Of a DNA stretch of 64,000 nucleotides, positions 41,378 to 50,313 are shown piece after piece; position 1 is the first letter of the stretch; every line of letters starts with the position of its first letter. Both the position numbers and the translations under genes were made by a program. Location: the NCBI RefSeq assembly GCF_002979865.1, contig NZ_PCPZ01000001.1, forward strand, positions 310,001 through 374,000, in the 5' to 3' direction. Source of the stretch: Arthrobacter sp. MYb214 (GTDB lineage: Bacteria > Actinomycetota > Actinomycetes > Actinomycetales > Micrococcaceae). The notes below the pieces were generated by a model, which saw only the letters and a program-made list of their open reading frames with translations, did not search any database and was not told the origin of the DNA.

Positions 41378-42012
41378 TGACTGAAAAATGTTTTCACGGA
41401 ACCGTCTAAGAGGATTCGTTTTTCGCGCCACGATACGCATCGCGGCATCTTGGCAGTTTCCTGGATGTGCCAGTGACTGAAAAATATTGTCAGCAGCGTC
41501 CGCCCCAGCGTCTTCCGGCTCAATAGCCGTCGGGGCGGCAGGAGATGACTGAAAAATGCTCTCACTTAACTGACTAGGAGGATTCCTTTTTCGCGCCGTG
41601 ATGCGCTAGTGGCATTTTGGTAGTCGTCTCGATGCGCCAGTGACTGAAAAATATTGTCAGCAGCGTTCGCCCCAGAGTCGTTCGGCGCAATAGCCGTCGG
41701 GGCAGCCGGGGATGACTGAAAAATATTTTCACGGAACTGTCGTAGAGGTCCCGTTTTTGGCACAGCGGTGCGCATCGGGCATTTTGGCAGTTGCCTGGAG
41801 GCGCCATAGACTGAAAAATATTGTCAGGAGCGTTTGCCCAGAGCTTTTCGGTGCTATAGCCGTCGGGGTTTCCAGTGGCGGCTGAATAAGGATTCGCTGA
41901 CTCGTCGAAGCAGACGTCTTGGCCGCACTGCTCCGAGCAACTGGCTCCATCGCCGTTGCGTGAATGGTGTTATTGGTGGTGTGGAGGTGCTGGTGACTGA
42001 AAAATTCTGTCA
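41378..42012. repeat. Seven-copy 19-bp repeat array in 167-bp higher-order units
   Basis: The 19-mer TGACTGAAAAATATTGTCA or a close variant starts at 41378, 41474, 41546, 41641, 41713, 41808 and 41994. Ends are symmetric (TGAC...GTCA in the majority form). Spacings are 96, 72, 95, 72, 95 and 186 bases: two kinds of spacer alternate, giving a 167-base repeat with two sub-units. The 95-base spacers contain related text ending with GGCATTTTGGCAGT-like sequence; the 72-base spacers share CAATAGCCGTCGGGGC. Many minus-strand frames run open through the array but their products are just repeats of FFSH-type peptides. There is no gene in this 750-bp region. Confidence 0.9.
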
Positions 42013-42042
42013 CCCAAAAACCGGTCAATCGGGATAGCGTCC

Positions 42043-43641
42043 TCAGCCTGTTTCCTTCTGGCCGTCATCTGGCGGCGATTCAGGACCGGGATCCTCGTCT
42101 GGAATGTCGACGCGAGGCTTGAGCCCAAGTACCCTGCGTACTTCTGCCGTGAGTCGAATATGCGGCAAAGGAATGACCTTAGGGCGCTCTGGGCAATGAT
42201 CATTTACATGATCGAATTGGTCCACACGCTTGACGCTTTCCGGAATAACGAGTGCGCTCAGCCCGTGTGGAGTCACCCACATCTTGGATCCGTCAGGACG
42301 CGGAACGACTTTCCAACCCAATGCATGCTTGAACATTTGATGCTGCTTGCACAGCAGATGCGTATTGTCCCTGGTCGTATGCCCTCCGTGAGCCCAGCCA
42401 TTTATATGGTCAATCTCGGAGCGGTCAGCTGGACGGCGACAGCCGGGGAAGCAGCAATGCTCATCGCGGTGCCGTAACAGATCCTTGAGGCTCTGCGAGG
42501 GCCGGTAGCGCCTTCGCTCGACATCTATCGCGGCGCCAGTCCATGGGTCGGTCAGCACGCGCTGGAACGAAGGCGCATCCTTTGCCAACACCAATGCGAC
42601 CCCCAGTGGGATGGGGCCGTAGCCTTCCAGGTCAGCCACGGTCCTTGTAGGATCCGCCAGCATTTCCACCGCGGGAATCGTGATGGATACCCGTGGCTTG
42701 AGGGGCGTGCCTTCCCGGTCCGGCCAGCCGTTGAGGATGATGTCTGCAAAGGCGTCCGCTTCTATTTGCTCCCGGGTGCGGGGATCCTGCGGATCGTTAT
42801 GCTGATCAGCTAGCCACTTCACGGAGTTCTTGATGGAATGAATCACTGCGGCACTGTTGTAGTACTTGAGGGTGGACATGCCATTTTCGTTATCCCATAG
42901 CGTGAGCTTGCGATTCTTTTCAGACTTCTTGTGCCTTTGTTCGGCGGCCTCCGGGCACATCCTGTCATGGAACCGGCGTGCGCGTTGGTATATCGCGTCA
43001 TCAGACGCAGTCTTCGCCATGGGCAACAGCACGCGTTGCATCTGCATGATTTGTTCGGGGAGCAAGTCCTGCGAATACTTCACGATGCCATGCGCTGCCT
43101 TGGACGTGATCTCTCCTGCAGCCAGAGCCGTGAGGGTTTCCTTGCAGGCGTAGCGAAGACCCTTGGCATAGAACATCCGCTTGCCTACCATGCGAGGGGT
43201 CTCACGCAGCGCGACAGCCGCTTCTGCGATGAAGTTGGAGTTGATGACCTGGTCACTGCCGCGGTCAACGCCATAGTATTGAGCACTTTTCCGAGCCTCG
43301 CGTTCCTCCTCCTCGGTAGTGGTCCCCGCGGTGGCGATCATATCGGCAAATGATTCACTGACTTGTTCTACTGAATCGGCCAGCAGCACAGATGTCATTG
43401 CATCGAGGGTGCTCTGAATGCGTTGGATCTTCTTCAGCCGTTCGAGGGCGTCGTCGGGGCCATTGAGCGGGCCCGCGTCGTAGAGCTCATCTGCCAATTG
43501 CTTCAGCGGACCATGGAACAGGTGATGTTCGAGATGGTCGCTGAATAACGAATCCTTGTGGGATTCTGTGCGAGTGCCAGCTGGGGGCAACGGTAGACGA
43601 TGTTCATCATCGTCGTCATGGATGAAATCGGGTATAGCCAT
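42043..43641 (-). CDS. DUF222/HNH endonuclease domain protein (13E12-repeat type)
   Basis: A 532-residue protein with the DUF222 domain (about residues 60-330) and a C-terminal HNH nuclease, the architecture of the mycobacterial REP13E12 family. HNH motif region: HCCFPGCRRPADRSEIDHINGW, AHGGHTTRDNTHLLCKQHQMFKH, containing the two Cys, the DH and the N-H pair. The N-terminal region carries RMFYAKGLRYACKETLTALAAGEITSKAAHG. C-terminus is Pro/Asp-rich. Such proteins are present in many copies in actinobacteria, with no proven function; they are thought to be mobile or nuclease-related. ATG 43641. Seven-copy repeats lie immediately downstream of its stop. Confidence 0.9.
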   Translation of the reverse strand: MAIPDFIHDDDDEHRLPLPPAGTRTESHKDSLFSDHLEHHLFHGPLKQLADELYDAGPLNGPDDALERLKKIQRIQSTLDAMTSVLLADSVEQVSESFADMIATAGTTTEEEEREARKSAQYYGVDRGSDQVINSNFIAEAAVALRETPRMVGKRMFYAKGLRYACKETLTALAAGEITSKAAHGIVKYSQDLLPEQIMQMQRVLLPMAKTASDDAIYQRARRFHDRMCPEAAEQRHKKSEKNRKLTLWDNENGMSTLKYYNSAAVIHSIKNSVKWLADQHNDPQDPRTREQIEADAFADIILNGWPDREGTPLKPRVSITIPAVEMLADPTRTVADLEGYGPIPLGVALVLAKDAPSFQRVLTDPWTGAAIDVERRRYRPSQSLKDLLRHRDEHCCFPGCRRPADRSEIDHINGWAHGGHTTRDNTHLLCKQHQMFKHALGWKVVPRPDGSKMWVTPHGLSALVIPESVKRVDQFDHVNDHCPERPKVIPLPHIRLTAEVRRVLGLKPRVDIPDEDPGPESPPDDGQKETG

Positions 43642-43812
43642 AGTTAATTATCCTGCCGGCAACAGACAGTTTGGCCCGGAAATCCGCGGAATGTGGAAGT
43701 ATTATCGAATATTTATTCGATTGTTATCCGGCGTCGAATGTTGCCACTGCGAACCACCGAATCCGGGGGCGCGTGGATTCGACTAGTGGGCAGCCGGGGA
43801 TAGAATGAAACC

Positions 43813-44868
43813 ATGAAGCATCATGGTGAATACAAGGTAGTCGGTGGCAAATTAGTCGTTGTAGATCTGGATACTTCCGATGGCGTGATCACCGAAGTGT
43901 CATTGAATGGCGACTTCTTCCTGGAACCAGATGATGCACTCGATGACTTGAATGATGCGCTACGCGGTTTGCCAGCGGACGCCAGCCACAGCACCATACG
44001 CAATGCGGTAACCGACAATCTGCGTGAAGGCGCAGTGATGTTCGGTTTTGACGAAGACGCCATCGCGCGCGTCGTCCGCCGCGCGCTGGGACACGCCACC
44101 AAGTGGGAAGACCACGAGTGGGAAGTCCTGAGCCCGGAGATCATTCCAATCACCGAGCAAGTGGCGCTGGATGAGGTGCTGACCCGGCAAATCGCCAAGG
44201 GGACCCGCAAGCCGACCATCCGTTTCTGGGACTGGAGCGAAGGTGCCGTCGTGATCGGATCCTTCCAGTCGCTGAAGAACGAAGTGGACATGGAGCAAGC
44301 CGAAAAGCACGGCATCCAGGTGGTTCGCCGCATTTCCGGAGGCGGCGCGATGTTCATGGAAGCTGGCAACTGCATTACCTACTCGCTCTACGCTCCTGAA
44401 TCCCTGGTGGACGGCATGAGCTTTGCCGATTCCTACCCGTACCTGGACGCCTGGGTCATGGAAGCGCTGGAAAGCATCGGCCTGGAAGCGTACTACAAGC
44501 CGCTGAACGACATCGCGACCCCTGCCGGCAAGATCGGCGGCGCAGCGCAAAAGCGCCTGGCCAACGGTGCGATGCTGCACCACGTCACGATGAGCTACGA
44601 CATCGACGCGGAGAAGATGACCCAGGTGCTGCGCATTGGCCGGGAGAAGATCTCCGACAAGGGCATCACCTCAGCGGTCAAGCGTGTGGATCCGCTGAAG
44701 TCGCAGACAAAGCTGGATCGCATGGAGATCATCAACGTCATGATGGACACCTTCGCCAAGCGCACCGGGGCCAAGCCGGCGCAGCTGGATGCCGAATCCC
44801 GTCTGGCGGCGAAGGAATTGGCCGAGGCCAAATTCGCTACCGCGCAGTGGACCGCGCGGGTTCCGTAG
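43813..44868 (+). CDS. Lipoate-protein ligase with N-terminal LplB-like domain
   Basis: A 351-residue lipoate ligase (biotin/lipoate A/B protein ligase fold) that attaches lipoate to the E2 and GcvH lysines. The catalytic domain begins near residue 110: IRFWDWSEGAVVIGSFQ, VVRRISGGGAMFMEAGNCITYSL, and the lysine motif PAGKIGGAAQKRL with HHVTMSYD. The first about 85 residues (GEYKVVGGKLVVVDL, VSLNGDFFLEPDDALDDLNDALRGL) have the sequence character of the LplB/C-terminal accessory domain, so the accessory part is at the N-terminus, opposite to E. coli LplA. ATG 43813. Residue 1-100 homology is from pattern recall and should be searched. Confidence 0.85.
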   Translation: MKHHGEYKVVGGKLVVVDLDTSDGVITEVSLNGDFFLEPDDALDDLNDALRGLPADASHSTIRNAVTDNLREGAVMFGFDEDAIARVVRRALGHATKWEDHEWEVLSPEIIPITEQVALDEVLTRQIAKGTRKPTIRFWDWSEGAVVIGSFQSLKNEVDMEQAEKHGIQVVRRISGGGAMFMEAGNCITYSLYAPESLVDGMSFADSYPYLDAWVMEALESIGLEAYYKPLNDIATPAGKIGGAAQKRLANGAMLHHVTMSYDIDAEKMTQVLRIGREKISDKGITSAVKRVDPLKSQTKLDRMEIINVMMDTFAKRTGAKPAQLDAESRLAAKELAEAKFATAQWTARVP

Positions 44869-44990
44869 CGAGCCAAGATCCAAGGGGCTGTTCTCGATCA
44901 AGTTCGAGGCCAGGCCCATGTTTTGCTTGAGGCCATGGTTGCTGTGGCCCTGCCATCTCCGCTGCGCCGGCAGCGTGTAGCGGCACGGAA

Positions 44991-45028
44991 AAGCCGGCCC
45001 GCTGCGTGGATAAGCAGCGGGCCGGCTT
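44991..45028 (-). terminator. Terminator of pepN
   Basis: Fifteen-bp perfect arms 44991-45005 and 45014-45028, with TTTTCC following on the minus strand. Confidence 0.85.
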
Positions 45029-45042
45029 CGGAGGGCCAGCGC

Positions 45043-47691
45043 CTAGCGGCTGGTGCGGCTGTAGGCCTGGGCCTTCAGCGAGCGTTCCAGTTCTGCGCGT
45101 TCCTCAAGCAGGATGCGCTTGAGGGCGGCCGGTGCGCTCTCATGGCGTTCCAGCCATGCGGTAGCGGTAGCCAGTGCATGGTTCTGCTCGATGGCGCCCT
45201 GGAGATCCTGGTGCCCTGGATACAGCCCCTCGATCACGCGCGTGGCGAATTCCATGCCCATGGTCTCGAAGACCGGCAGGATCGCGGCCCAGTAGCGTTC
45301 CTCGAACGGTGCCAGCAGGGCGGAGGAACCCATGGTGAAGCCCAGCGCGGTGGCCGAGAGGGCATCGTTGGACAGCTCCCCGTGTTCATCGCGCGCCATC
45401 AGCACGGTGTCGAAAGCGGTGTCCTTGGCCTGCGGATCCGGGCGCGCCGCCAGCGCGGTGCGAACCGAATTCTGCGCCACGCTGGTGGGGTTGGCCTTGG
45501 CCGCTTCGTGCATGGATGCCTCGGCGGCCTCGTCGAGCCGGCCGGAAGCGGCCAGCGCGATGTAGGAACCCCACAGCAGCTGCTCATCGACGGTGACCTG
45601 GTAGGCATTGGGCTGCTCGCCCAGGAAGGCGTCGAGCACCTCCGGAGCCACGCCGGCACGGGCCAGGCGAACCAGGGTGCGCGCGGTGGTGGTCTGCTGG
45701 TCTCCGCCGGCCTCGAACCGGGTGAGCCATCCGGTGAGCGTCGCGGCGGCCTTCTGGCGCAGCTCCGCGCGCAGCTCGGGGGCAACGTACTTGGAAATCG
45801 AGGTGGCCAACTGGTCGGTAAGCACCCCGAAGACGCCCGCGTCGGTGACGGCGTGCGCGTGATCGAGGATCGCCTGCACGTAGCTTTGCGCATCCAAGGT
45901 GGCCGAACGCACCGCATCCCACAGCGACGCCCAGCAGGTGGCGCGGGGCAGCGAGTCGCCCAGGCCCGAGAGGTGGCCGAGCAAGGTGGCACGCGAAACC
46001 GGGTCGAATTCGATCAGCGCATAGGTCTCATCGCCGTCGTTGGGCAGCAGCAGATCCGGGATCCGGCGTCCGACCAGGAAGTCCAGGGCCGCCGATTCGC
46101 CGGAGAGCTCCACGTCCACCGAGTCGGTGCGCACCAGCTGGCTCCCGTCCAGCTGGTAGGCGCCGACCGAAAGCACATGCGGGCGGGCGATCTTCTGCCC
46201 GGTGACCGGATCGGTGCCCGACTGGATCAGCGATGCCGCGGTGATGGTGCCGCCGGCATCGGTGGTGTACTCGACGTGCAGCTTCGGCACGCCGCTGGTC
46301 TTCAGCCAGGCATCCGCCCACTGGCCCATATCGCGGCCGCTGGCCGCTTCGAGCGCTTCGAGGAAGTCATCCAGCGAGGTATTGCCGTAGGCGTGCTTGC
46401 GGAAGTAGGCGCGGGCGGCGTCGCGGAAGGCCTCGGCGCCGACAAAGGCGGCCAGCTGCTTGAGCACGCTGGCGCCCTTGGCGTAGGTGATGCCATCGAA
46501 ATTCTGGTCCGCGGCCAGCAGGTCAGGGATGTCGGCCACGATGGGGTGGGTGGTGGGCATCTGGTCGGCCACGTAGGCCCAGGCCTTGCGGCGCGCCGCG
46601 AAGGTGGTCCACGCGGTGGTGAAGTCGGTGGCTTCGTCGTTGGCCAGGGTGCCGATGTAGTCGGCGAAGGATTCCTTGAGCCACAGGTCATCCCACCACT
46701 TCATGGTGACCAGGTCGCCGAACCACATGTGCGCCATTTCGTGCATCAGGGTGTTGCCGCGCTGCTCGTACTGGCCTTCGGTGGCGTGCGAGGTGAAGAC
46801 GTAGCGTTCGGTGAAGGTGACCAGGCCCGGGTTTTCCATGGCGCCGAGGTTGTACTCCGGCACGAACGCCGAGTCGTACTTGCCCCACGGGTAGGGGTAG
46901 TCGAACAGCTGGTGGTAGTAGTCCAGGCCCTGGCTGGTCAGCTTGATGATCTCGTCGCCGTCGAAGTGCCCGGCCAGCGAGGCGCGGCAGGTGGCGGCCA
47001 TCTCGATGCTCAGCTCTTCGCCGTCATCCAGCCGCTGGAGGTGCTCGCCGCGCACCACGTGGTACGGTCCGGCCAGCACCGCGGTGATGTAGCTGGAGAT
47101 CGGGGGAGTCGGGGCGCAGGCCACGGTCTTGGTGCCGTCATCGTGCAGTACCTCATCGACGATCGGCTGGTTGCTGGCCAGATGCCAGGCTGCCGGGCCG
47201 GTGAGGGTGAAGCGGTAGCTGGTCTTCAGGTCGGGCTGCTCGAAGCAGGCGAAGACCCGGCGCGCCTCGGAAGGCTCGAACTGGGTGTAGAGATAGGTTT
47301 GGCCATCCTGCGGATCCACGAAGCGGTGCAGGCCCTCGCCGGAGCGCGAGTAGATCGCCCGTCCGGTGATCTTCACGGTGTTCGGCACGTCGGTGCGCAG
47401 CTGATCGAGGTAGATGCGTGCATCGAGCACTGCGGATTCCAGGTCGATCGCGGTGCCGTTGACCAGTACCTCGTCCACGGATTCGTGGATGAAGTCGATG
47501 AAGGCTGCCGGATCCTTGGAGCTGAAGTTCAGCGTGGTGATCGAGCTGAAGCTGGTGGCTGTGCGATCGGTGGCATTGGAAAGATCGAGCTGGACCTCGG
47601 CGAAGTGCCATTCGATATTCCGTGCGCGCCAGGCCGCTTCGTCGCGCCTGAGGTTTTCATTGGGTGCATAGCGTTGAAGTGTGTCCACCAC
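45043..47691 (-). CDS. pepN: Aminopeptidase N (M1 metallopeptidase)
   Basis: An 882-residue M1 zinc aminopeptidase that removes N-terminal residues from peptides. The exopeptidase motif GAMENPGLVTFTERYVF and the zinc site HEMAH (317-321) with E340 (H-E-x2-H-x18-E) are complete. The N-terminal beta-domain starts at about residue 20 and the long C-terminal alpha-helical domain covers about 420-882, the actinobacterial TIGR02412-type length. Start is GTG 47691. Cytosolic: no signal peptide. It lies next to the nan regulator gene but is on its own transcription unit with a terminator. Confidence 0.93.
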   Translation of the reverse strand: MVDTLQRYAPNENLRRDEAAWRARNIEWHFAEVQLDLSNATDRTATSFSSITTLNFSSKDPAAFIDFIHESVDEVLVNGTAIDLESAVLDARIYLDQLRTDVPNTVKITGRAIYSRSGEGLHRFVDPQDGQTYLYTQFEPSEARRVFACFEQPDLKTSYRFTLTGPAAWHLASNQPIVDEVLHDDGTKTVACAPTPPISSYITAVLAGPYHVVRGEHLQRLDDGEELSIEMAATCRASLAGHFDGDEIIKLTSQGLDYYHQLFDYPYPWGKYDSAFVPEYNLGAMENPGLVTFTERYVFTSHATEGQYEQRGNTLMHEMAHMWFGDLVTMKWWDDLWLKESFADYIGTLANDEATDFTTAWTTFAARRKAWAYVADQMPTTHPIVADIPDLLAADQNFDGITYAKGASVLKQLAAFVGAEAFRDAARAYFRKHAYGNTSLDDFLEALEAASGRDMGQWADAWLKTSGVPKLHVEYTTDAGGTITAASLIQSGTDPVTGQKIARPHVLSVGAYQLDGSQLVRTDSVDVELSGESAALDFLVGRRIPDLLLPNDGDETYALIEFDPVSRATLLGHLSGLGDSLPRATCWASLWDAVRSATLDAQSYVQAILDHAHAVTDAGVFGVLTDQLATSISKYVAPELRAELRQKAAATLTGWLTRFEAGGDQQTTTARTLVRLARAGVAPEVLDAFLGEQPNAYQVTVDEQLLWGSYIALAASGRLDEAAEASMHEAAKANPTSVAQNSVRTALAARPDPQAKDTAFDTVLMARDEHGELSNDALSATALGFTMGSSALLAPFEERYWAAILPVFETMGMEFATRVIEGLYPGHQDLQGAIEQNHALATATAWLERHESAPAALKRILLEERAELERSLKAQAYSRTSR

Positions 47692-47732
47692 CCCAGCTTA
47701 GCTGTGAAAGGAATGCTTTAGGGTTCTTTTTG

Positions 47733-48446
47733 CTAAACTTCCCGGCTCGCCAGCAGGGCGCGAATGCCGTGGAAGTGCTCGGAGATCAGCTGCCGGGCGG
47801 TTTCCACGTCCTTGGCGCGTACCGCGTCGAGGATATCGCGGTGGTCCTGGGCGGTCTTGGCCGGCTGGGTGATTTCCAGATCGGAGTCGATCGCATCGTA
47901 GATGGTGCGGTAGACATCCCAGAACACTCCGAGCAGGTTGGTCAGCAGCTGGTTGCCCAGCGGCTCGAAGAGGATGCGGTGGAAGGCCTTGTCCTGCTCG
48001 ACGAAGGTCTCCTCACGCGCCGCGTGCTGCTCCATCTGGCTTACGCACTGCTCCAAGGCCTCCAGGTGCTCGTCGGTGACCGCGCGGATGGCCAGGCCGA
48101 TCAGGCCGGTTTCCAGTGCCTGGCGGACATCGACCAGCTCACTGGCCTCATGACCATGGTGGCGCAGCGACATCTGCCCGCGGAAGGCGAGGGAGTCATG
48201 CAGGGCGTTGAGGTTTTCCTGGGCCACGAACATGCCGAAACCGTGGCGGGTGTCGATGATGCCCAGGGCCTGGAGCACCTTGATCGCCTCGCGCAGGGAG
48301 TTGCGCCCCACACCCAGCTCGGCCATGAGTTCCTGCTCGGTGGGCAGCGGGTCCCCGGGCAGCAATCCGCGTTCCAGGATCAGCGCGGAGATGTCATTGG
48401 TCAGCGCGCGCAGGCGGGCACGGGCATCTGATCGGCGGGCTGGCAT
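47733..48446 (-). CDS. FadR-type GntR regulator of the nan operon
   Basis: A 237-residue one-component regulator, the likely sialic-acid repressor. The N-terminal winged helix is RARLRALTNDISALILERGLLPGDPLPTEQELMAELGVGRNSLREAIKVLQALGII split over residues 8-60, with recognition-helix text GVGRNSLREAIKVL. The C-terminal FCD helical domain (from about 90) has metal/ligand residues in DVRQALETGLIGLA and ISEHFHGI at the end. ATG 48446 was chosen; a TTG at 48455 has a better-spaced AGGA upstream and GTG 48524 is the longest possibility. It diverges from the transporter operon, and the operator candidate at 48545 lies in the shared region. Named NanR only by context. Confidence 0.85.
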   Translation of the reverse strand: MPARRSDARARLRALTNDISALILERGLLPGDPLPTEQELMAELGVGRNSLREAIKVLQALGIIDTRHGFGMFVAQENLNALHDSLAFRGQMSLRHHGHEASELVDVRQALETGLIGLAIRAVTDEHLEALEQCVSQMEQHAAREETFVEQDKAFHRILFEPLGNQLLTNLLGVFWDVYRTIYDAIDSDLEITQPAKTAQDHRDILDAVRAKDVETARQLISEHFHGIRALLASREV

Positions 48447-48490
48447 CGTGCTCAACGGATCCTGCTTTCCTCGGCGGGCGGAGAAGTTCA

Positions 48491-48530
48491 TGTGACGCAG
48501 TTGACCATGCGGCGTGACGTCCACTACAGT
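48491..48530 (+). promoter_or_regulatory. Promoter of the nan operon
   Basis: TTGACC at 48501-48506 and TACAGT at 48525-48530 are separated by 18 bases. TGTGACGCAGTT at 48491-48502 overlaps the -35 and resembles TGTGATGCAGTT upstream of the sialidase gene (half a CRP-like site). Confidence 0.6.
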
Positions 48531-48544
48531 CTAGACCATAGATC

Positions 48545-48562
48545 GGACATCCTACGTCCTAC
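48545..48562 (+). promoter_or_regulatory. NanR-type operator of the nan operon
   Basis: GACATCCTACGTCCTAC (48546-48562) matches the sialidase element GACATCCTACGTCATAC in 16 of 17 bases. It lies downstream of the predicted start of transcription, 33 bases before the substrate-binding protein ATG, so binding would block elongation. Confidence 0.75.
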
Positions 48563-48594
48563 AACACTCACTCATTTTCCTGGAGGTGGCAAGA

Positions 48595-50205
48595 ATGGCT
48601 TTGAACGAAGTAGCCAACAAGCCCTTTGCACGACGAGATTTCCTGAAGATCACCGGCATGGTTGGCGCTGCTGCGGCATTCTCGGCCAGCCTGGCCGCCT
48701 GCTCCCCAGGAGCCAGCGGCGGCGCGGGCAGCACCGCAGCTGCCGGCACGGGCACCATCGAGGCAGGCATTTCCTACGCCCTGTCCACCGGTTTCGACCC
48801 GATGACCTCCTCCGGCGCGACCCCGTTCGCCGCCAACATGCACATCTTCGAAGGCCTGGTGGACCTGCACCCGGCCACCCGTGAACCGTACCTGGCGCTG
48901 GCAGCGGCGGAGCCGAAGCAGATTGACGACACCAGCTGGGAAATCACCCTGCGCGACGGGGCCACCTTCCACAACGGGGAAGCGGTCACCATCCAGGACG
49001 TCGTCTACTCCTTCGAGCGGGTGCTGGACACCGGCAACGCCTCGTTGTTCGCCCAGTTCATCCCCTTCATCAAGTCGGTGAAGGCCAAGGACGAGAAGAC
49101 CGTGGCGTTCACGCTGAACTACGCCTTCCCGCTGTTCCCGACCCGCATCTCGGTGGTCAAGATCGTGCCGAAGGCCGTGGCTTCCAAGGACCAGGCCGCC
49201 TTCGACGCCGCGCCGATCGGCACCGGCCCGTACAAGCTGGTCTCGGCCACCAAGGACGACAAGATCGTCTTCGAGAAGTTCGAGGACTACAACGGCAAGT
49301 ACCCGGCGACCGCCAGCGGCATGACCTGGTTCCTGCTCTCCGATGCGGCGGCCCGCGTGACCGCCATGGAATCGGGCCGCGTGCAGGCCATCGAGGACGT
49401 GCCGTACCTCGACATGGACCGCCTGGCCTCGAAGGCCACGGTGAAGAGCGCCGATTCCTTCGGCCTGCTGTTCCTGATGTTCAACTGCGCCAAGAAGCCA
49501 TTCGACGACGCCCTGGTCCGCCAGGCATTGCACTACGGCCTGGACACCGAGTCGATCATCAGCACCGCGCTGCTGGGCAACGCCAAGGCCGCCAGCTCCT
49601 ATGTGCAAGAAAGCCACCCGCAGTACATCAAGGCGGACACGGTCTACGGCTACGACGCGGCGAAGGCTGCGGCGCTGCTGGCCGAAGCCGGCGTGGACAA
49701 GCTGGAATTCGAGCTGCTGACCACCGACACCTCGTGGGTCAAGGACATCGCCCCGCTGATCCTCGAGTCCTGGAACAAGATCCCGGGCGTGAAGGTCACC
49801 ATGAAGAACCTGCAGTCCGGCGCGCTGTACACCGACAACGTGGACAGCGGCACCTTCTCGGTGGTGGCCGCCCCGGGCGACCCATCGGTCTTCGGCAACG
49901 ACCTGGACCTGCTGATGAGCTGGTTCTACCGCGGCGATGTCTGGCCGAAGAACCGCTTCCGCTGGAACGATACGCCCGAATACAAGGAGCTGCAGAAGCA
50001 GCTGGACGCGGCCATCCAGACCGATGATTCGAACAAGGCCATGGCGGCGTGGGGCAAGGCGATCAACATCGTCGCCGACCAGGCCCCGCTCTACCCGGTG
50101 CTGCACCGCCAGCTGCCATCGGCCTGGGACGAAAACGCCCTGGAAGGCTTCGCGCCGCTGCCAACCACCGGCATCTCCTTTGTCGGCGTGAACCGCAAGG
50201 CCTAG
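48595..50205 (+). CDS. Sialic acid ABC transporter, substrate-binding lipoprotein
   Basis: A 536-residue SBP_bac_5 (dipeptide/nickel-type) binding protein. Twin-arginine motif ARRDFLK at 12-18 and lipobox LAAC with Cys36 suggest Tat export and lipid anchoring. Domain text is typical: [50 protein letters not shown] and [12 protein letters not shown]. Although the SBP family usually binds peptides, the operon position with nanA, nanK and nanE says the ligand is N-acetylneuraminate (inference; SatA of Haemophilus ducreyi is a precedent). ATG 48595 is placed by GGAGG at 48582-48586. First gene of the operon. Confidence 0.88.
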   Translation: MALNEVANKPFARRDFLKITGMVGAAAAFSASLAACSPGASGGAGSTAAAGTGTIEAGISYALSTGFDPMTSSGATPFAANMHIFEGLVDLHPATREPYLALAAAEPKQIDDTSWEITLRDGATFHNGEAVTIQDVVYSFERVLDTGNASLFAQFIPFIKSVKAKDEKTVAFTLNYAFPLFPTRISVVKIVPKAVASKDQAAFDAAPIGTGPYKLVSATKDDKIVFEKFEDYNGKYPATASGMTWFLLSDAAARVTAMESGRVQAIEDVPYLDMDRLASKATVKSADSFGLLFLMFNCAKKPFDDALVRQALHYGLDTESIISTALLGNAKAASSYVQESHPQYIKADTVYGYDAAKAAALLAEAGVDKLEFELLTTDTSWVKDIAPLILESWNKIPGVKVTMKNLQSGALYTDNVDSGTFSVVAAPGDPSVFGNDLDLLMSWFYRGDVWPKNRFRWNDTPEYKELQKQLDAAIQTDDSNKAMAAWGKAINIVADQAPLYPVLHRQLPSAWDENALEGFAPLPTTGISFVGVNRKA

Positions 50206-50313
50206 CCGGCCCCGGCCCCGCGCAGCAGGCCGGGAGGCACGGCACCCATGCCGTGCCTCCCGGCCCGCCCAGCGCAATGACCTGCACACTTCGATACTCG
50301 ACGGAGCTACTCC

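Noticed and set aside
41378-42012. CRISPR array
   Set aside because: Spacers are not unique: they alternate between two related sequences of 72 and 95 total period, and no cas genes are near.
41374-42028. Several minus-strand frames with FFSH-type repeated peptides in the repeat array
   Set aside because: The similarity of products only reflects the DNA repeat; starts are within repeats and no ribosome site is shared.
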